The position numbers were made by a program, and so were the translations under genes. A DNA stretch of 64,000 bases from Eriocheir sinensis. Lineage: Eukaryota; Arthropoda; Malacostraca; Decapoda; Varunidae. Where the stretch lies: NCBI RefSeq assembly GCF_024679095.1, contig NC_066570.1:11321507-11385506 (forward strand), in the 5' to 3' direction. The notes beneath the pieces are model-generated. The model saw only the letters and a program-made list of their open reading frames with translations, searched no databases and was not told the origin of the DNA. Of this stretch, positions 1 to 18,766 are shown in pieces (the first letter of the stretch is position 1; each line of letters begins with the position of its first letter).

Positions 1-1420
1 ATATACAAAACACACATTAAATAATGTAAATGCGTATAAAAATATGTATAAAAAATACCTATGAAATAATCTAAACTCGTATCGAATTAATTTAACAAAA
101 TACCAATAAAATAATGTAATCTTGGATGAAAATATATATAGAAAATACACATATAATAACTTAAATACAAATGCAAATATACACATTAAATAATTTAAAA
201 TTGAATGAAATAAATATACAAAATAAACATAAAATAAGGTAAATTTCAAATGAAATATAAGTAAAGTTACACAAAAAATAAGGTAAATATGTATGAAAAA
301 ATATATACAAATACACATAAAATAGCATAAATTTGTATGAAATCTGTATCAAAATATATACGAATACACATAATAAAATAAAATATTTTTTTATAAAAAT
401 ATATATACAAAATACACATAAAAAAATGTAAATACGTAGAAAAATATATATACAAAATACTCATAAAATAATGTAAATTCGCATCAAAATAAATAAACAA
501 AATTCCAATAAAAGAATGTATATTTGTAGAAAAATATATATTCAAAATACAAATAAAATAACTAAAATTTGTATACAATATATTCAAAAATACACAAAAA
601 TAATTTAAATTTCTTTGAAAAGAGATATGCAAAATGCACATAAAATTAGGCAAATTTGTATTGAAATACATATATAAAAAACACATAAAATAATGTAAAT
701 TTCTTCGAAAATGTATAAACAAATACACATAAAATAACATAAATTTAAATAAAATATATATACAAAATATACATTAAATATTTTAAATATGTATAAAAAT
801 ATATATACAAAATACTTATAGAATAATGTTAAATCGTATCAAAATAAATAAACAGAATATTAATAAAATAATGTAAATTTTTATGAAAATAAAGATGCAA
901 AATACCCATATAATAACACATATTTGTATAAAAATATATAAACAAAAATACATATAAAATAATTAAACTTGTATTAAAATAGATATACAAAATGCACATA
1001 CAATAAAGTAAATTTGTATTGAAATAGATATGCATAATGCATATCAATAATGTAAATTTGTATCAAAATATATATACGAATACTCATAAAATAGAGTAAA
1101 TTTCTATGAAAATATACATACAAAATACATATAAAATGATGTAAATAAGTATAAAAATATATATACCATATATACCTCAAATAAAGTAAACTCGAATCAA
1201 AATAAATAAACAAAATTCCGATAAAAGAACGTATATTTGTAGGAAAATAAATATACAACATACACATAAAGTTACGAGAATTTATATAAAAATATATACA
1301 AAAATACAATGTAAATTTGTTTCAAAATATATATACGAATACCCATAAAATAACGTAGATTTCTATATATACAAATACATTTTTTTTTTATTAATGTTTT
1401 GGCACTTTTGTGTATATATA

Positions 1421-1659
<239 letters not shown>

Positions 1660-4600
1660 TAAATAATGTTCGTGTTAAAATAAGTAGACAAAATATCAAT
1701 AAAAGAATGTGTATTTGTATGAAGATAAATATACAAAATACACATACAATAACCTAAATTTGAATAAAACTATATCCAATAATAAACAAAAATAATCTAA
1801 ATTTGTATGAGAATAAATATACAAAATACACATAAAATTAGGTAAATTTGTATTGATATACATATACAAAATACACATAAAATAATAATTAAATTTGAAT
1901 GAAAATACATAAACAAATACACCTAAAATAATATTAATTTGTATAAAATATATAGACAAAATACACATTAAATAATGTAAATATGTAAAAAAAATATATA
2001 TATACAAAACACAAAAAGAATGATGTAAAATTGTATCAAAATAAATACACAGAATGTTAATAAAATAATGTAAATTTGTATGTAAATTAAGATGCAAAAT
2101 ACCCATGAAAGAACGCATTTTTTTAAAAATACATTTGCCAAAATACATATAAAATATTTCAATTTGTATTAAAATAAATATACAAAATACCAATAAAAGA
2201 ATGTGTATTTGTATAAATATAAATATACAAAATACACCTAAAATAACGTAAATTTGTATGAAACTATATACAAAAATACACAGAAGTAATTAAATTTCTA
2301 TGAAAATAAAAAATACAAAATACACAGGAAATAAGCTAAATTTGAATTGAAATATATATACAAAATACATAAAATAATGTAGATTTGTTTCAAAATATTT
2401 ATACAAATACACATATCATAACGTAAATTTTTTTAAAAATATATAAACAAAATACTCATTAAATAATGTAAATACGTATAAAAAAATATGTACAAAATAC
2501 ACACATAATCTTCTAATTCGTATCAAAATAAATATACAAAATACCAATAAAATAATGAAAATTTGTATGAAAATAAAGATGCAAAATACCCATATAATAA
2601 CGCATATTTGTTTAAAAATATATATACAAAAATACACATAAAATAATTAAATTTATATTTAAATAAATATACAAAAGGCACAAACAATAAAGAAAATTTG
2701 TATTGAAATAGATATGCAAAATACACATAAATAATGTAAATTTGTATGAAAATATATATACGAAAACAAATAAAATAGAGTAAATTTCTATGAAAATATA
2801 TATTCAAAATACATATAAAAAGATGTAAATAAGTTTAAAAATATATATATCAATAAACCTAAAATAATGTAAATTCTCATGAAAATAGATTAACAAAATT
2901 CCAATAAAAGAATGTATATTTGTAGGAAAATAAATATACAAAATACACATAAAATTACGAAAATTTGTATAAAAATATATACAAAAATACACAAAATTAG
3001 TTTCAATTTATATGAAAATAGATATACAAAATACACATATAATTAGTTAAATTTGTATTTAAATACATGTACAAAATACACATAAAATAAAGTAAATTTG
3101 TATGAAATGAAAACAAATTCACATAAAATAACGAACATTTGTATAAAATATATATACAAAATATACATAGAATAATGTAAAATCGTATCAAAATAAATAC
3201 ACAGAATATCAATAAAATAATGTAAATTTGTATGAAAATAAAGATGCAAAATATCCATAAAATAAAGCATATTTTTATAAAAATACATATACAAAAGTAC
3301 ACATTGAATAATTAAATTTGTATTAATATTTAATATACAAAATGCACATACAATAAGGTAAGTTTGTATTGAAAGAATATGCAAAATGCACATAAAACAA
3401 TGTAAATTTGTTTCAAAATATATATACGAATACACATAATATAACGTAAATTTCTATAGAAATATATATACAAAATACACATGAAATGATGTAATTACGT
3501 ATAAAAATATATATACACAATACACATTAAATAATGTAAATTCGTGTCAAAATTAATAAAAAAATATCAATAAAAGAATGTGTATTTGTATAAATATAAA
3601 TATACAAAATACACATAAAATAACGTAAATTTGAATGAAAATATATAAACAAATACACTTAAAATAACGTAAATTTGTATGAAATATATATACAAAATAC
3701 ATATTAAATAATGTAAATATGTATAGAAAAATATATACAAAGCACAAATAGAATAATGTAAAATCGTATCAAAATAAATACACAGAATGTTAATAAAATA
3801 ATGTAAATTTGTATGAGAATAAAGATGCAAAATACCCATAAAATAACGCATTTTTTATGAAAAATATATATACCAAAATACAAATAAAATATTCAAATTT
3901 GTATTACAATAAATATACAAAATGCACATACAATAATGTAAATTTGTATTGAAATAGATATGTAAAATACATATAAAACAATGTAAATTTATTTCAAAAT
4001 ATATATACGAATACACATAAAATAACGTAGATTTCTATAAAAATATATATACAAAATACACATAAAATGAAGTAAATCCGTATAAGAAATTGTATACAGA
4101 ATACACATAAAATAATGTAAATTCGTAACAAAATAAATAAACAAAATACCAATAAAATAAGGTGTATTTGTATAAATATAAATATACAAAATACACATAA
4201 AATAACGTAAAATTGTATAAACTAAATACAAAAAAAAACAAAAATAATTAAATTTGTATGAAAATATATATACAAAAGACACATAAAATAAGCTAAATTT
4301 GATTTGAAATAAATATACAAAATACATAAAATAATGTAAATTTGTATCAAAATATTTATTCAAATACACATATAATAACGTAAATTTGTATAAAAATATA
4401 TAAACAAAATACTCATTAAATAATGTAAATACGTATAAAAAATATGTACGTAATGTAAAAATTTATAAAAATAAAGATGCAAAATACCCATAAAATAACT
4501 CATATTTATAAAAAAATATATTCAAAAATCCAAATAAAATAATTAAATTTGTATTAAAATAAATATACAAAACACACATACAATAACGTTAATTTGTATT

Positions 4601-6111
4601 GAAATAGATATGCAAAATACACATAAAATAATGTAAATTTGTATCAAAATATATACGAATACACACAATAAAATAACGTGAATTTTTATGAAAATATATA
4701 TACAAAATACATATAAAATAATGTAAATACGTAGAAAAATATATATATACAAAATACATATACAATAATTTAAATTCGTATCGAAATAAATAAACAAAAT
4801 TCCACTAAAAGAATGTATATATGTAGGAAAATATATATACAAAATACAAATAAAATAACTAAAATTTGAATAAAAATATATACAAAAATACACAAAAATA
4901 ATGTAAATTTGTTTGAAAATAGATATGTAAAATACACATAAAATTAGGCAAATTTGTTTTGAAATACATAAACAAAATACACATAAATTATGTAAATTTG
5001 TATGAAAATATAAAAACAAATACACATAAAATAACGTAAATTTCCATAAAATATATATGCAAAATATACATTAAATAATGTAAATATGTATAAAAATATA
5101 TATACAAAATACAAATAGAATAATGTAAAATCGTATCATAATAAATAAACAAAATATCAATAAAATAATGTAAATTTGTATGAAAATAAAGATGCAAAAT
5201 ACCCATATATATTTGTTTTAAGATATATATACAAAAATACACATAGAATAATTATTTTTTTATTAAAATTAATATACAAAAGGCATATACAATAAAGAAA
5301 ATTTGTATTGAAATAGATATGCAAAATACACATAAATAATGTAAATTTGTATCAAAATATATATACGAATACACATAAAATAGAGTAAATTTCTATGAAA
5401 ATATATATTCAAAATACATATAAAATGATGTAAATCAGTATAAAAATATATATATCAAATACACCTAAAAAAAATGTAAATTCGTATCAAAATAAATAAA
5501 CAAAATTCCGATAAAAGAATGTATATTTGTAGGAAAATAAATATACAAAATACACAAAATTACGAAAATTTGTATAAAAATATATACAAAAATACACAAA
5601 ATTTATTTCAATTTGTATGAAAATAGATACACAAAATACACATATAATTAGTTAAATTTGTATTTAAATACATGAACAAAATACACATAAAATAATGTAA
5701 ATTTATATGAAATGAATACAAATTCACATAAAAAGACGTACATTTGTATAAAATATATACACAAAATATACATAGAATAATGTAAAATCGTATCAAAATA
5801 AATACACAGAATATCAATAAAATAATGTAAATTTGTACGAAAATAAAAAAGCAAAATACCCATAAAATTAAGCATATTTTTATAAAAAATACATATACAA
5901 AAATACACATTGAATAATTAAATTTGTATTAAAATTAATATACAAAATGCAAATACAATTAGGTAAATTTCTATTGAAAGAATATGCAAAATACACATAA
6001 AACAATGAAAATTTGATTCAAAATATATATACGAATGCACATAAAATAACGTAGATTTCTATAGAAATATACGTATATACAAAATACACATGAAATGATG
6101 TAAAAACGTAT

Positions 6112-6251
<140 letters not shown>

Positions 6252-6723
6252 ACACATTAATTAATGTAAATTCGTGTCAAAATAAATAAACTAAATATCT
6301 ATAAAATAATGTGTATTTGCATGAAAATAGATGTACAAAATACACATACAATAAGGTAAATTTGTATTGAAATAGATATGCAAGATACATATAAGACAAT
6401 GTAAATTTGTTTCAATATATATGTACGAATACACATAAATAACGTAGATTTCTATAAAAATACAAATACAAAATACACATAAAATTAAATAAATACGTAT
6501 AAAAAAATGTATACAAAATACACATAAAATAATATAAATTCGTATAAATATAAATAAAATAAATACCAATAAAAGAATGTGTATTTGTATGAATATAAAT
6601 ATACAAAATGCACATCAAATAACGTAACTATATACAAAAATACACAAAAGCATTTAAATTTGTATGAAAATAGATATAAAAATACACACAAAATAAGCTA
6701 AATTTGAATTAAAAAAAAATATA

Positions 6724-6728
<5 letters not shown>

Positions 6729-6813
<85 letters not shown>
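6729..6813. repeat. (AT)n microsatellite
   Basis: AT dinucleotide array that replaces the ATATATA core of a satellite monomer. Confidence 0.96.
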
Positions 6814-6815
<2 letters not shown>

Positions 6816-7831
6816 AAATACATAAAATAAAGTAAATTTGTATCAAAATATTTTTACAAATACACATATAATAACGTAAATTTGTATAAAAATATATAAA
6901 CAAAATACACATTAAATAATGTAAATACGTAAAAAATATGAACAAAATACACATATAATCATGTAATTCGTATCAAAATAAATAAACAAAATACCAATAA
7001 AATAATGTATATTTGTCTGAGAAAACATATACAAAATACTCATAAAATAACGCAAATTTCTCTAAAAATATATGTACAAAAATGCACATAAAATAAATTT
7101 GCATACAAAAATATATATAAAAAACACACATTAGAAAATGTAAATGAGTATAAAAATATGTATACAAAATGCCATTTGAAATAATCTAAATTCGTATCGA
7201 GTTAAATTAAGAAAATACAAATAAAATAATATAGTTTTGGAAGAAAATATACATAGAAAATACACATAAAATAACCTAAATACAAATGAAAATATACACA
7301 TAAAATAATTTAAAATTGAATGGAATAAATATACAAAATAAACATAAAATAAGGTAAATTTGTAATTAAATATATGTAAAAATAGACATAAAATAATATA
7401 AATTTGTATGAAAATATATATTCAAAAGAATGTATTGGAAAATATATATACAAAAAAAAAATAAAAAAAATTTGTATAAAAATATATATAAAAATACACA
7501 AAAAATAGTTTAAACTTGTTTGAAAAAAGATATGCAAAATACACATAAAATTTGGCAAATTTGTAATGAAATACATATACAAAATACACATAAAAGAATG
7601 AAAATTTGTATGAAAATATATAAACAAATACACATAAAATAACGTAAATTTGGAAAAAACATATATACAAAATAAACATTAAATAATGTAAATATGTATA
7701 AAAAAATATATATACAAAATACACATAGAATAATGTTAAATCGTATCAAAATAAACACACAGAATTTCAATAAAATAATGTAAATTTGTATGAAAATAAA
7801 GATGCAAAATACCCATATAATAACACATATT

Positions 7832-7947
<116 letters not shown>

Positions 7948-10900
7948 AAAATTCATTTAAAATAGTTTAATTTGTATTAAAATAAATGTACAAAATGCAT
8001 ATACAATAAAGTAAATTTGTATTGAAATAGATACGCAAAATACACATAAATAATGTAAATTTGTATCAAAATATATATACGAATACACATAAAATAGAGT
8101 AAATTTCTATGAAAATATGCATACAAAATACATATAAAATTAAGTAAATAAGTATAAAAATATATATACCAAATACACCTAAAATAATGTAAATTCGTAT
8201 CAAAATAAATAAACGAAATTCCGATAAAAGAACGTGTATATGTAGGAAAATAAATATACAAAATACACATATAAGTAGTTAAATTTGTATTTAAATACAT
8301 GAACAAAGTACACATAAAATAATGTAAATTTGTATGAAATGAAAACAAATACACATAAAATAACGTACATTTGTATAAAATATATATACAAAAAACAAAT
8401 AGAATATTGTAAAATCGTATCAAAATAAATACACACAATATCAATAAAATTATGTAAATTTGTATGAAAATAAAGAGGCAAAATACCCATAAAATAAAGA
8501 ATATTTTTATAAAAATACATATACAAAAATACACATAGAATTATTAAATTTGTATTAAAATTAATATACAAAATGCACATACAATAAGGTAGATCTGTAT
8601 TGAAAAAATATGCAAAATACACATCAAACAGTGTAAATTTGTTTAAAATATATATACGAATACACATAAAATAACGTAGATTTGTATAGAAATATATATA
8701 CAAAATACACATGAAATAATGTAAACTCGCGTCAAAATAAATAAACAAAATATCAATCAAAGAATGTGTATTTATATGAAAATAGATATACAAAATACAC
8801 ATAAAATAACCTAAATTTGTATAAAACTATACACAAAAATACACAAAAATAATTTAAACTTGTATGAAAATAAATATACAAAATACACATAAAATTAGGT
8901 AAATTTTTATTGAAATACTTATCCAAATACACATAAAATAATGTAAATTTGAATGAAAATACATAAACAAATACACTTAAAATAACGTAAATTTGTATAA
9001 AATATATATACAAAATAAACATTAAATAATATAAATATGTATAAAAAAAAATATATACAAAACACAAATAGAATAATGTAAAATCGTATCAAAATAAATA
9101 CACAGAATATTAATAAGAAATTATAAATTTGTATGAAAATTAAGATGCAAAATAGCCATAAAAACACGCATTTTTTTTTTTAAATGTATATTCGAAAATA
9201 TAAAATCTTTGAATTTGTATTAAAATGAATATACAAAATGCACATACAATAACGTAAATTTGTATTGAAATAGATATGCAAAATACTTATAAAACAATGT
9301 AAATTTGTTTCAAAATATATGGGAATACACATGAAATAACGTAGATTTCTATAAAAATATATATACAAAATACACATAAAATTAAGTAAATACGTATAAA
9401 AAAAAATGGATACAAAATACATATAAAATAATGTAATCTCGTATCAAAATAAATAAAGAAAATACAAATAAAAGAATGAGTGTTTCTATAAATATAAATA
9501 TACAAAATACACGTAAAATAACGTAAGTTTATATAAAACTATATACAAAAATACACAAAAGTAATTAAATTTCTATGAAAATAGATATACAAAATACACA
9601 TAAAATAAGCTAAATTTGAATTGAGATATATATACAAAATACATAAAATAATGTAAATTTGTATCAAAATACTTATACAAATACACATATAATAACGTAA
9701 ATTTGTATAAAAATATATAAACAAAATACACATTAAATAATGTAAATACGTATAAAAGATATGTACAAAATACACATATAATAATGTAATTCGTATCAAA
9801 ATAAATAAACGAAATACCAATAAAATTATGTAAATTTGTATGAGAAAACATATACAAAATACACATAAAAGAATTGAAATTTCAAAAAAAATATATGTAC
9901 AAAAATACAAATAAAATAAAGTAAATTTGCATAAAGATATATATACAAAACACACATTAAATACTGAAAATGCGTATAAAAATATGTATACAAAATACCT
10001 ATGAAATAATCTAAATTCTTATCGAATTAAATTGACAAAATACCAATAAAATAATGTAATTTTTGGATGAAAATATATAGAGAAAAAACACATAAAAGAA
10101 CCTAAATACAAATACAAATATACACATAAAATAATTTAATATTAAATGAAAAAAATATACAAAATAAACATAAAATAAGGTAAATTTGTAATGAAATATA
10201 TGTACAAAATACACATTAAAAAATGTAAATTTATATGAAAATATATATACAAATACACATAAAATACCATGAATTTGTATAAAAATATATATGCAAAATA
10301 GATATTAAATAATGTAAATGCGTATAAATATATATATACAAAGTACATATAAAATAATGTAAATTCGTAAAAAAATAAATCAACATAATACCAATGAAGC
10401 AATATATATTTGAATGAAAATAAATTTACAAAATAATTATAATAATAGTATAATAATACATACAAAAATACATAAAAATAATTTTAATTTGTATGAAAAT
10501 AGATATACAAAATACACAGAAAACTAGGTAAATTTCTTTTGAAATATATATACAAAATACCCATAAAATATTGTAAATTTGTGTCAAAATATATAAACAA
10601 ATACACATAAAGTAACGTAAACTTCTATGAAAAATATATACAAAATACACATAGAATAATGTCAAATCGTGTCAAAACGAGTGAGCAGAATATCAACAAA
10701 ATAATGTAAACATGTATGAAAATAAAGATGCAAAACAAACATAAGATAAAGCATATTTAAAAAAAATACATATACAAAAATACACATAGAATAATTAAAT
10801 TTGTTTTAAAATTAATATACAAAACCCATATACAATAATGTAAATTTGTATTGAAATAGATATGCAAAATACACATCAATAATGTAAATTTGTATCAAAA

Positions 10901-11120
10901 TATATATAAGAATACTCATAAAATTAGTAAATTTCCATGAAAATATACATACAAAATACATATTAAATGATGTAAATAAGTATAAAAATATATATACCAA
11001 ATCTACCTCAAATAATGTAAATTCGTATCAAAATAAATATACAAAATACACAAAGTAACGAAAATTTATATCAAAATATATACAAAAATACACAAAAATA
11101 ATTTCATTTTGTATGAAAAT

Positions 11121-11303
<183 letters not shown>

Positions 11304-14300
11304 AAATGCACATAGAATAATGTAAAATCGAATCAAAATAAATACACAGAATATCAATAAAATAATGTAAATTTGTATGAAAATAAAGATGCAAGATACC
11401 CATAATATAAATCATATTTTAATAACAATTCATATACAAAAATACACATAGAATAACTAAATTTGTATTAAAATTAATATACAAAATGCACATACAATAA
11501 GATAAATTTGTATTGAAAAAATATGCAAAATACACATAAAACAGTGTAAATTTGTTTCAAAATATATATATACGAATACACAAAAAATAACGTAGATTTC
11601 TATAAAAATATATATACAAAATACACATCAAATTATGTAAATACGTATAAAAATATATGTACAAAATACACATTAAATAACGTAAATTCGCGTCAAAATA
11701 AATAAACAAAATATCAATAAAAGAATGTGTATTTGTATGAAAATAGATATACAAAATACACATGAAATAACCTAAATTTGTATAAAACTATATACAAAAA
11801 ATACACAAAAATATTTTTAATATGTATGATAATAAATATACAAAATACACATAAAATTAGGTAAATTTGTATTTAAATACATAAACAAAATACACTTAAA
11901 ATAATGTAAATTTGGATGAAAATATATAAGGAAATGCACTTAAAATAATGTTAATTTATATAAAATATATATACAAAATACACATTACATAATGTAAATA
12001 TATATAAAAAAAATATATACAAAAAAAAAGAATTATGTAAAATTGTATCAAAATAAATACACAGAATGTTTATAAAATAATGTAAATTTGTGTGGAATTT
12101 AACACGCAAAATACCCATAAAATAAAGCATTTTTTATCAAAATATATATACCAAAATACACATCAAATAATTGAATTTGTATTAAAATAAATATACAAAA
12201 TGCACATAAAATAAGGTAAATCTGTATTGAAATAGAGATGCAAAATACATATAAACAATGTAAATTTGTTTCAAAATATATATACATTACAAATAAAATA
12301 AGGTAGACTTCTATAAAAATATATATACAAAATACACATAAAATTAAATAAATACGTATTAAAAAATGTACACAAAATACACATAAAATAATATAAATTC
12401 GTATCAAAATAAATAAACAAAATACCCATAAAAGAATGTGTATTTGTATAAATATAAATATACAAAATACACATAAATAAACTAAATTTGAATTGATATA
12501 TATATATATACAAAGTAAATAAAATAAAGTAAATTTGTATCAAAATATTTATAAAAATACACGCATAATAAAGTAAATTTGTATAAAAATATATATAAAA
12601 AATACTCTTTAAATAATGTAAATACGTATAAAAAATTTGTACAAAATACACATATCATAATGTAATTCGTATCAAAATAAATAAAAATATATGTACATAA
12701 ATGCACATAAAATAAAGTAAATTTGCATAAAAATATATACACAAAACACACATTAAATAATGTACATGCGTATTAAAAAATGTATACAAAATACCTATGA
12801 AATTATCTAAACTCGTATCGAATTAAATTAACAAAAAACAATAAAATAATGGAATTTTGGATGAAAATATATATAGAAAATACTCATGAGATAACCTAAA
12901 TACAAATACAAATATACACATAAAATAGTTTAAAATTGAATGAAATAAATATACAAAATAAACATAAAAAAGGTAAATTTGTAATGAAATATATGTACAA
13001 AATACACATAAAATAATATAAATTTGTATGAAAATATATATACAAATACACATAAAATAACATGAATTAGCATAAAAATATATATTCAAAATAAACATTA
13101 AATAATGTATAAAAATATATATACAAAGTACATATAAAATAATGTAAATTCGTATAAAAATAAATCAACAAAATACCAATAAAGTAATATGTATTTGAAT
13201 GAAAATAAATTTACAAAATACACATAACATAAGTAAAATTTGTTTTAAAATATATACAAAAATACCCAGAAATAATTTGAATTTTTATGAAAATAGATAT
13301 GCAAAATACACATAAAACTAGGTAAATTTCTTTTGAAATATATAAACAAAACACCCATAAGATATTGTAAATTTGTGTCAACATATATCAACAAATACAC
13401 GTAACGTAACGTAGCGTAACGTAACGTAAATTTGTATAAAATATATATACAAAATACACATTAAATTAAGGAAAAATGTATAAAAAAATATATACAAAAT
13501 ACACATAGAATACTATAAACTCGTATCAAAATAAATGAACAGAATATCAATAAAATAATGTAAATTTATACGAAAATAAAGATGCAAAATAACCATAAAA
13601 TAACAGATATTTGTATAAAAATATATATACAAAAAAACACATCAAATAATTAAATTTGTATCAAAATAAATATACAAAATGCACATACAATAAGGTAAAT
13701 TTGTATTGAAATAGATATGCAAAATACACATCAAATAATGTAAATTTGTATTGAAATATATTTAAGAAAACACATTAAATATCGTAAATTTCTATGAAAA
13801 AATATATAAAAAATACACATAAAATGATGTAAATATGTATAAAAATATATAAACAAAATACACCTAAAATAAGGGAAACTCGCATCAAATTCAATAAACA
13901 AAAATTCAATAAAAGAATGTATATATGTAGGAAAGTCAATATACAAAATAATATATAAAAATATATATATGAATACTCATAAAATAGAGTAAATTTTTAT
14001 AAAAATATCCATACAAAATAAATATAAGATGATGTAAATAGTATAAAAATATATATACCAAATTCAACTAAAATAATGTAAATTCGTATCAAAATAAATA
14101 AAGAAAATTCCGATAAAAGAACGTATATTTGTAGAAAAATAAATATACAAAATACACATAAAATAACGAAAATTTGTATAAAAATATATACAAAAAAAAA
14201 TTATAATTTCAATTTGTATGGAAATAAATATACAAAATACACATATAATTATTTAAATTTGTCTTTAAATACATGTACAAAATACACATAAAATAATGTA

Positions 14301-16926
14301 AATTTGTATGACATGAAAACAAATACACATAAAATAACGTACATTTGTATAAAATATATATACAAAATACACATAGAATAATGTAAAATCGTATCAAAAT
14401 AAATACACAGAACATCAATAAAATAATGTGAATTTATATGAAAATAAAGATGCAAAATGAGAATAAAATAAAGCATATTTAAAAAAAAATACAAATACAA
14501 AAATACATATTCAATAATTAAATTTGTATTAAAATTAATATACAAAATGCACATACAATAAGGTAAATTTGTATTGAAAAAATATGCAAAATACACATCA
14601 AACAATGTAAATTTGTTTCATAACATATATACGAATACACATAAAATAACGTAGATTTCTACAGAAATATATATACAAAATACACTTGAGATGATGTAAA
14701 TACGTATAAAAATATATATTCGAAATTGACATTAAATAATGTAAATTCTCGTCAAAATAAAATAAAAAATATCAATAAAAGAATGTGTATGAAAATAGAT
14801 ACACAAAAAACACATAAAATAACGTAAATTTGTATAAAACTATATACAAAAATACACACAAAAAAATAAATTTGTTTGATAATAAATATACAAAATACAC
14901 ATAAAATTAGGTAACTTTGTATTGAAATATATATATACAAAATACACATAAAATAATGTAAATTTGAATGAAAATACATAAACAAATACACTTAAAATAG
15001 CGTAAATTTGTATCAAATATATATACAAAATACACATTAAATAATGTAAATATGTATAAAAAATATATACATATACAAAACCCAAATAGAATAATGTAAA
15101 ATCGTATCAAAATGAATACACAGAATATTAATAAAATAATGTAAATTTGTATGAAAACAAAGAAGCAAAATACCCATAAAATACTGCATATTTTTTTTAA
15201 ATATGTATATAAAAACACACATAAAATATTTTCATTTGTATTAAAATAAATATACAAAATGCACATACATTAAGGTAAATTTGTATTGAAATAGATATGC
15301 AAAATACATATAAAACAATGTAAATTTGTTTCAAAATATATATACGAATACACATAAAATTACGTAGATTTCTATAAAAATATATATATATATATATATA
15401 AAATAAACATAAAATTAAGTAAATACGTATAAAAAAAAAAGGATATAAAATACACATAAAATAATGTAAATTCGTATCAAAATAAATAAACAAAACACCA
15501 ATAAAAGAATGTGTATTTGTATAAATATAAATATACAAAATACACAAAAAATATCGTAGATTTGTATAAACTATATACAAAAATACACAAAAGTAATTAA
15601 ATAAGTATGAAAATAAATATACAAAATACGCATAAAATAAGCTAAATTTGAATTGAAATATATATAGAAAATACATAAAATAATGTAAATTTTTATCAAA
15701 ATATTCATACAAATACACGTAGAATAACGTAAATATATAAACAAAATTATGTAAATACGTATAAAAAATATGTACAAAATACACATAAAATAATATAATT
15801 CGTATCAAAATAAATAATCAAAATACCAATAAAATAATGTAAATTTGTATGAGAAAACATATACAAAATACACATAAAATAACGCAAATTTCTTTAAAAA
15901 TATACGTACAAAAATGCACATAAAATAACATATAATAACGTAAATTTGTATAAAAATATATAAACAAAACACACATTAAATAATGTAAATACGTATAAAA
16001 AAATATGTACAAAATACACATATAATCATGTAATTCGTATCAAAATAAATAAACAAAATACCAATAGAATAATGTAAATTTTTATGAGAAAACATATACA
16101 AAATATATGTGGAAAAATGCACATAAAATAAATTTGCATAAAAAAAAAAAAAAACACACATTAGATAACGTAAATGAGTATAAATATATGTATTCAAAAT
16201 ACCTATGAAATAATCTAAACTCATATCGAGTTTAATTAAGAAAATACCAATAAATTAATGTAGTTTTGGATGAAAATATATATATACACATAAAATAACC
16301 TAAATACAAATACAAATATACACATCAAATAATTTAAAATTGAATGAAATAAATATGCAAAATAAACATAAAATAAGATAAATTTGTAATGAAATATATG
16401 TAAAAATACACATAAAATAATATAAATTTGTATGAAAATATATATACAAATACACATAAAATAACATGAATTTGTACAAAATTTGTATAAAAATATATAC
16501 GAATAGACACAATAAAATAACGATTTTTTTTTATGAAAATGTATATACAAAATACACATAAAAAATTTAAATACGTAGAAAAATATATATACAAAATACA
16601 CATAAAATAATGTAAATTCGTATCAAAATAAATAAACAAAATTCCAATAAAAGAATGTATATTTGTAGGAAGATAAATATACAAAATACAATAAAATAAC
16701 TAAAATTTGTATAAAAATATATACAAAAATACACAATTTTTTTTTTTATTTGAAAATAGATATGCAAAATACACATAAAATTAGGCAAATTTGTATTGAA
16801 ATACATATAGAAAATACACATAAAATAATATAAATTTGTATGAAAATATATAAACAAATACACATAAAATAACGTAAAATTGGATAAAATATATATACAA
16901 AATAAACATTAAATAATGTAAAAATG

Positions 16927-17117
<191 letters not shown>

Positions 17118-17409
17118 GAATAATGTTAAATCTTATTAAAATAAATGAACAGAATATCAATAAAATAATGTAAATTTGTATGAAAATAAAGATGCAAAAT
17201 ACCCAATTAATGAAAATTTATATAAAAATATATACAAAAATACAAAAAAATAATTTCAATTTGTATGAAAATAGATATACAAAATACACATATAATTAGT
17301 TAAATTTGTATTTACATACATGTACAAAATTCACATAAAATAATGTAAATTTGTATGAAATGATAACAAATACACATAAATTAACGTACATTTGTATTAA
17401 AAAAAATAC

Positions 17410-17485
<76 letters not shown>
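17410..17485. repeat. (AT)n microsatellite at the 3' end of LINE G
   Basis: AT array directly next to a run of 12 T (17485-17496). That T-run is the poly(A) tail of the adjacent minus-strand LINE. A second (AT)n array lies at the other end of the same LINE. Confidence 0.95.
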
Positions 17486-18766
<1,281 letters not shown>
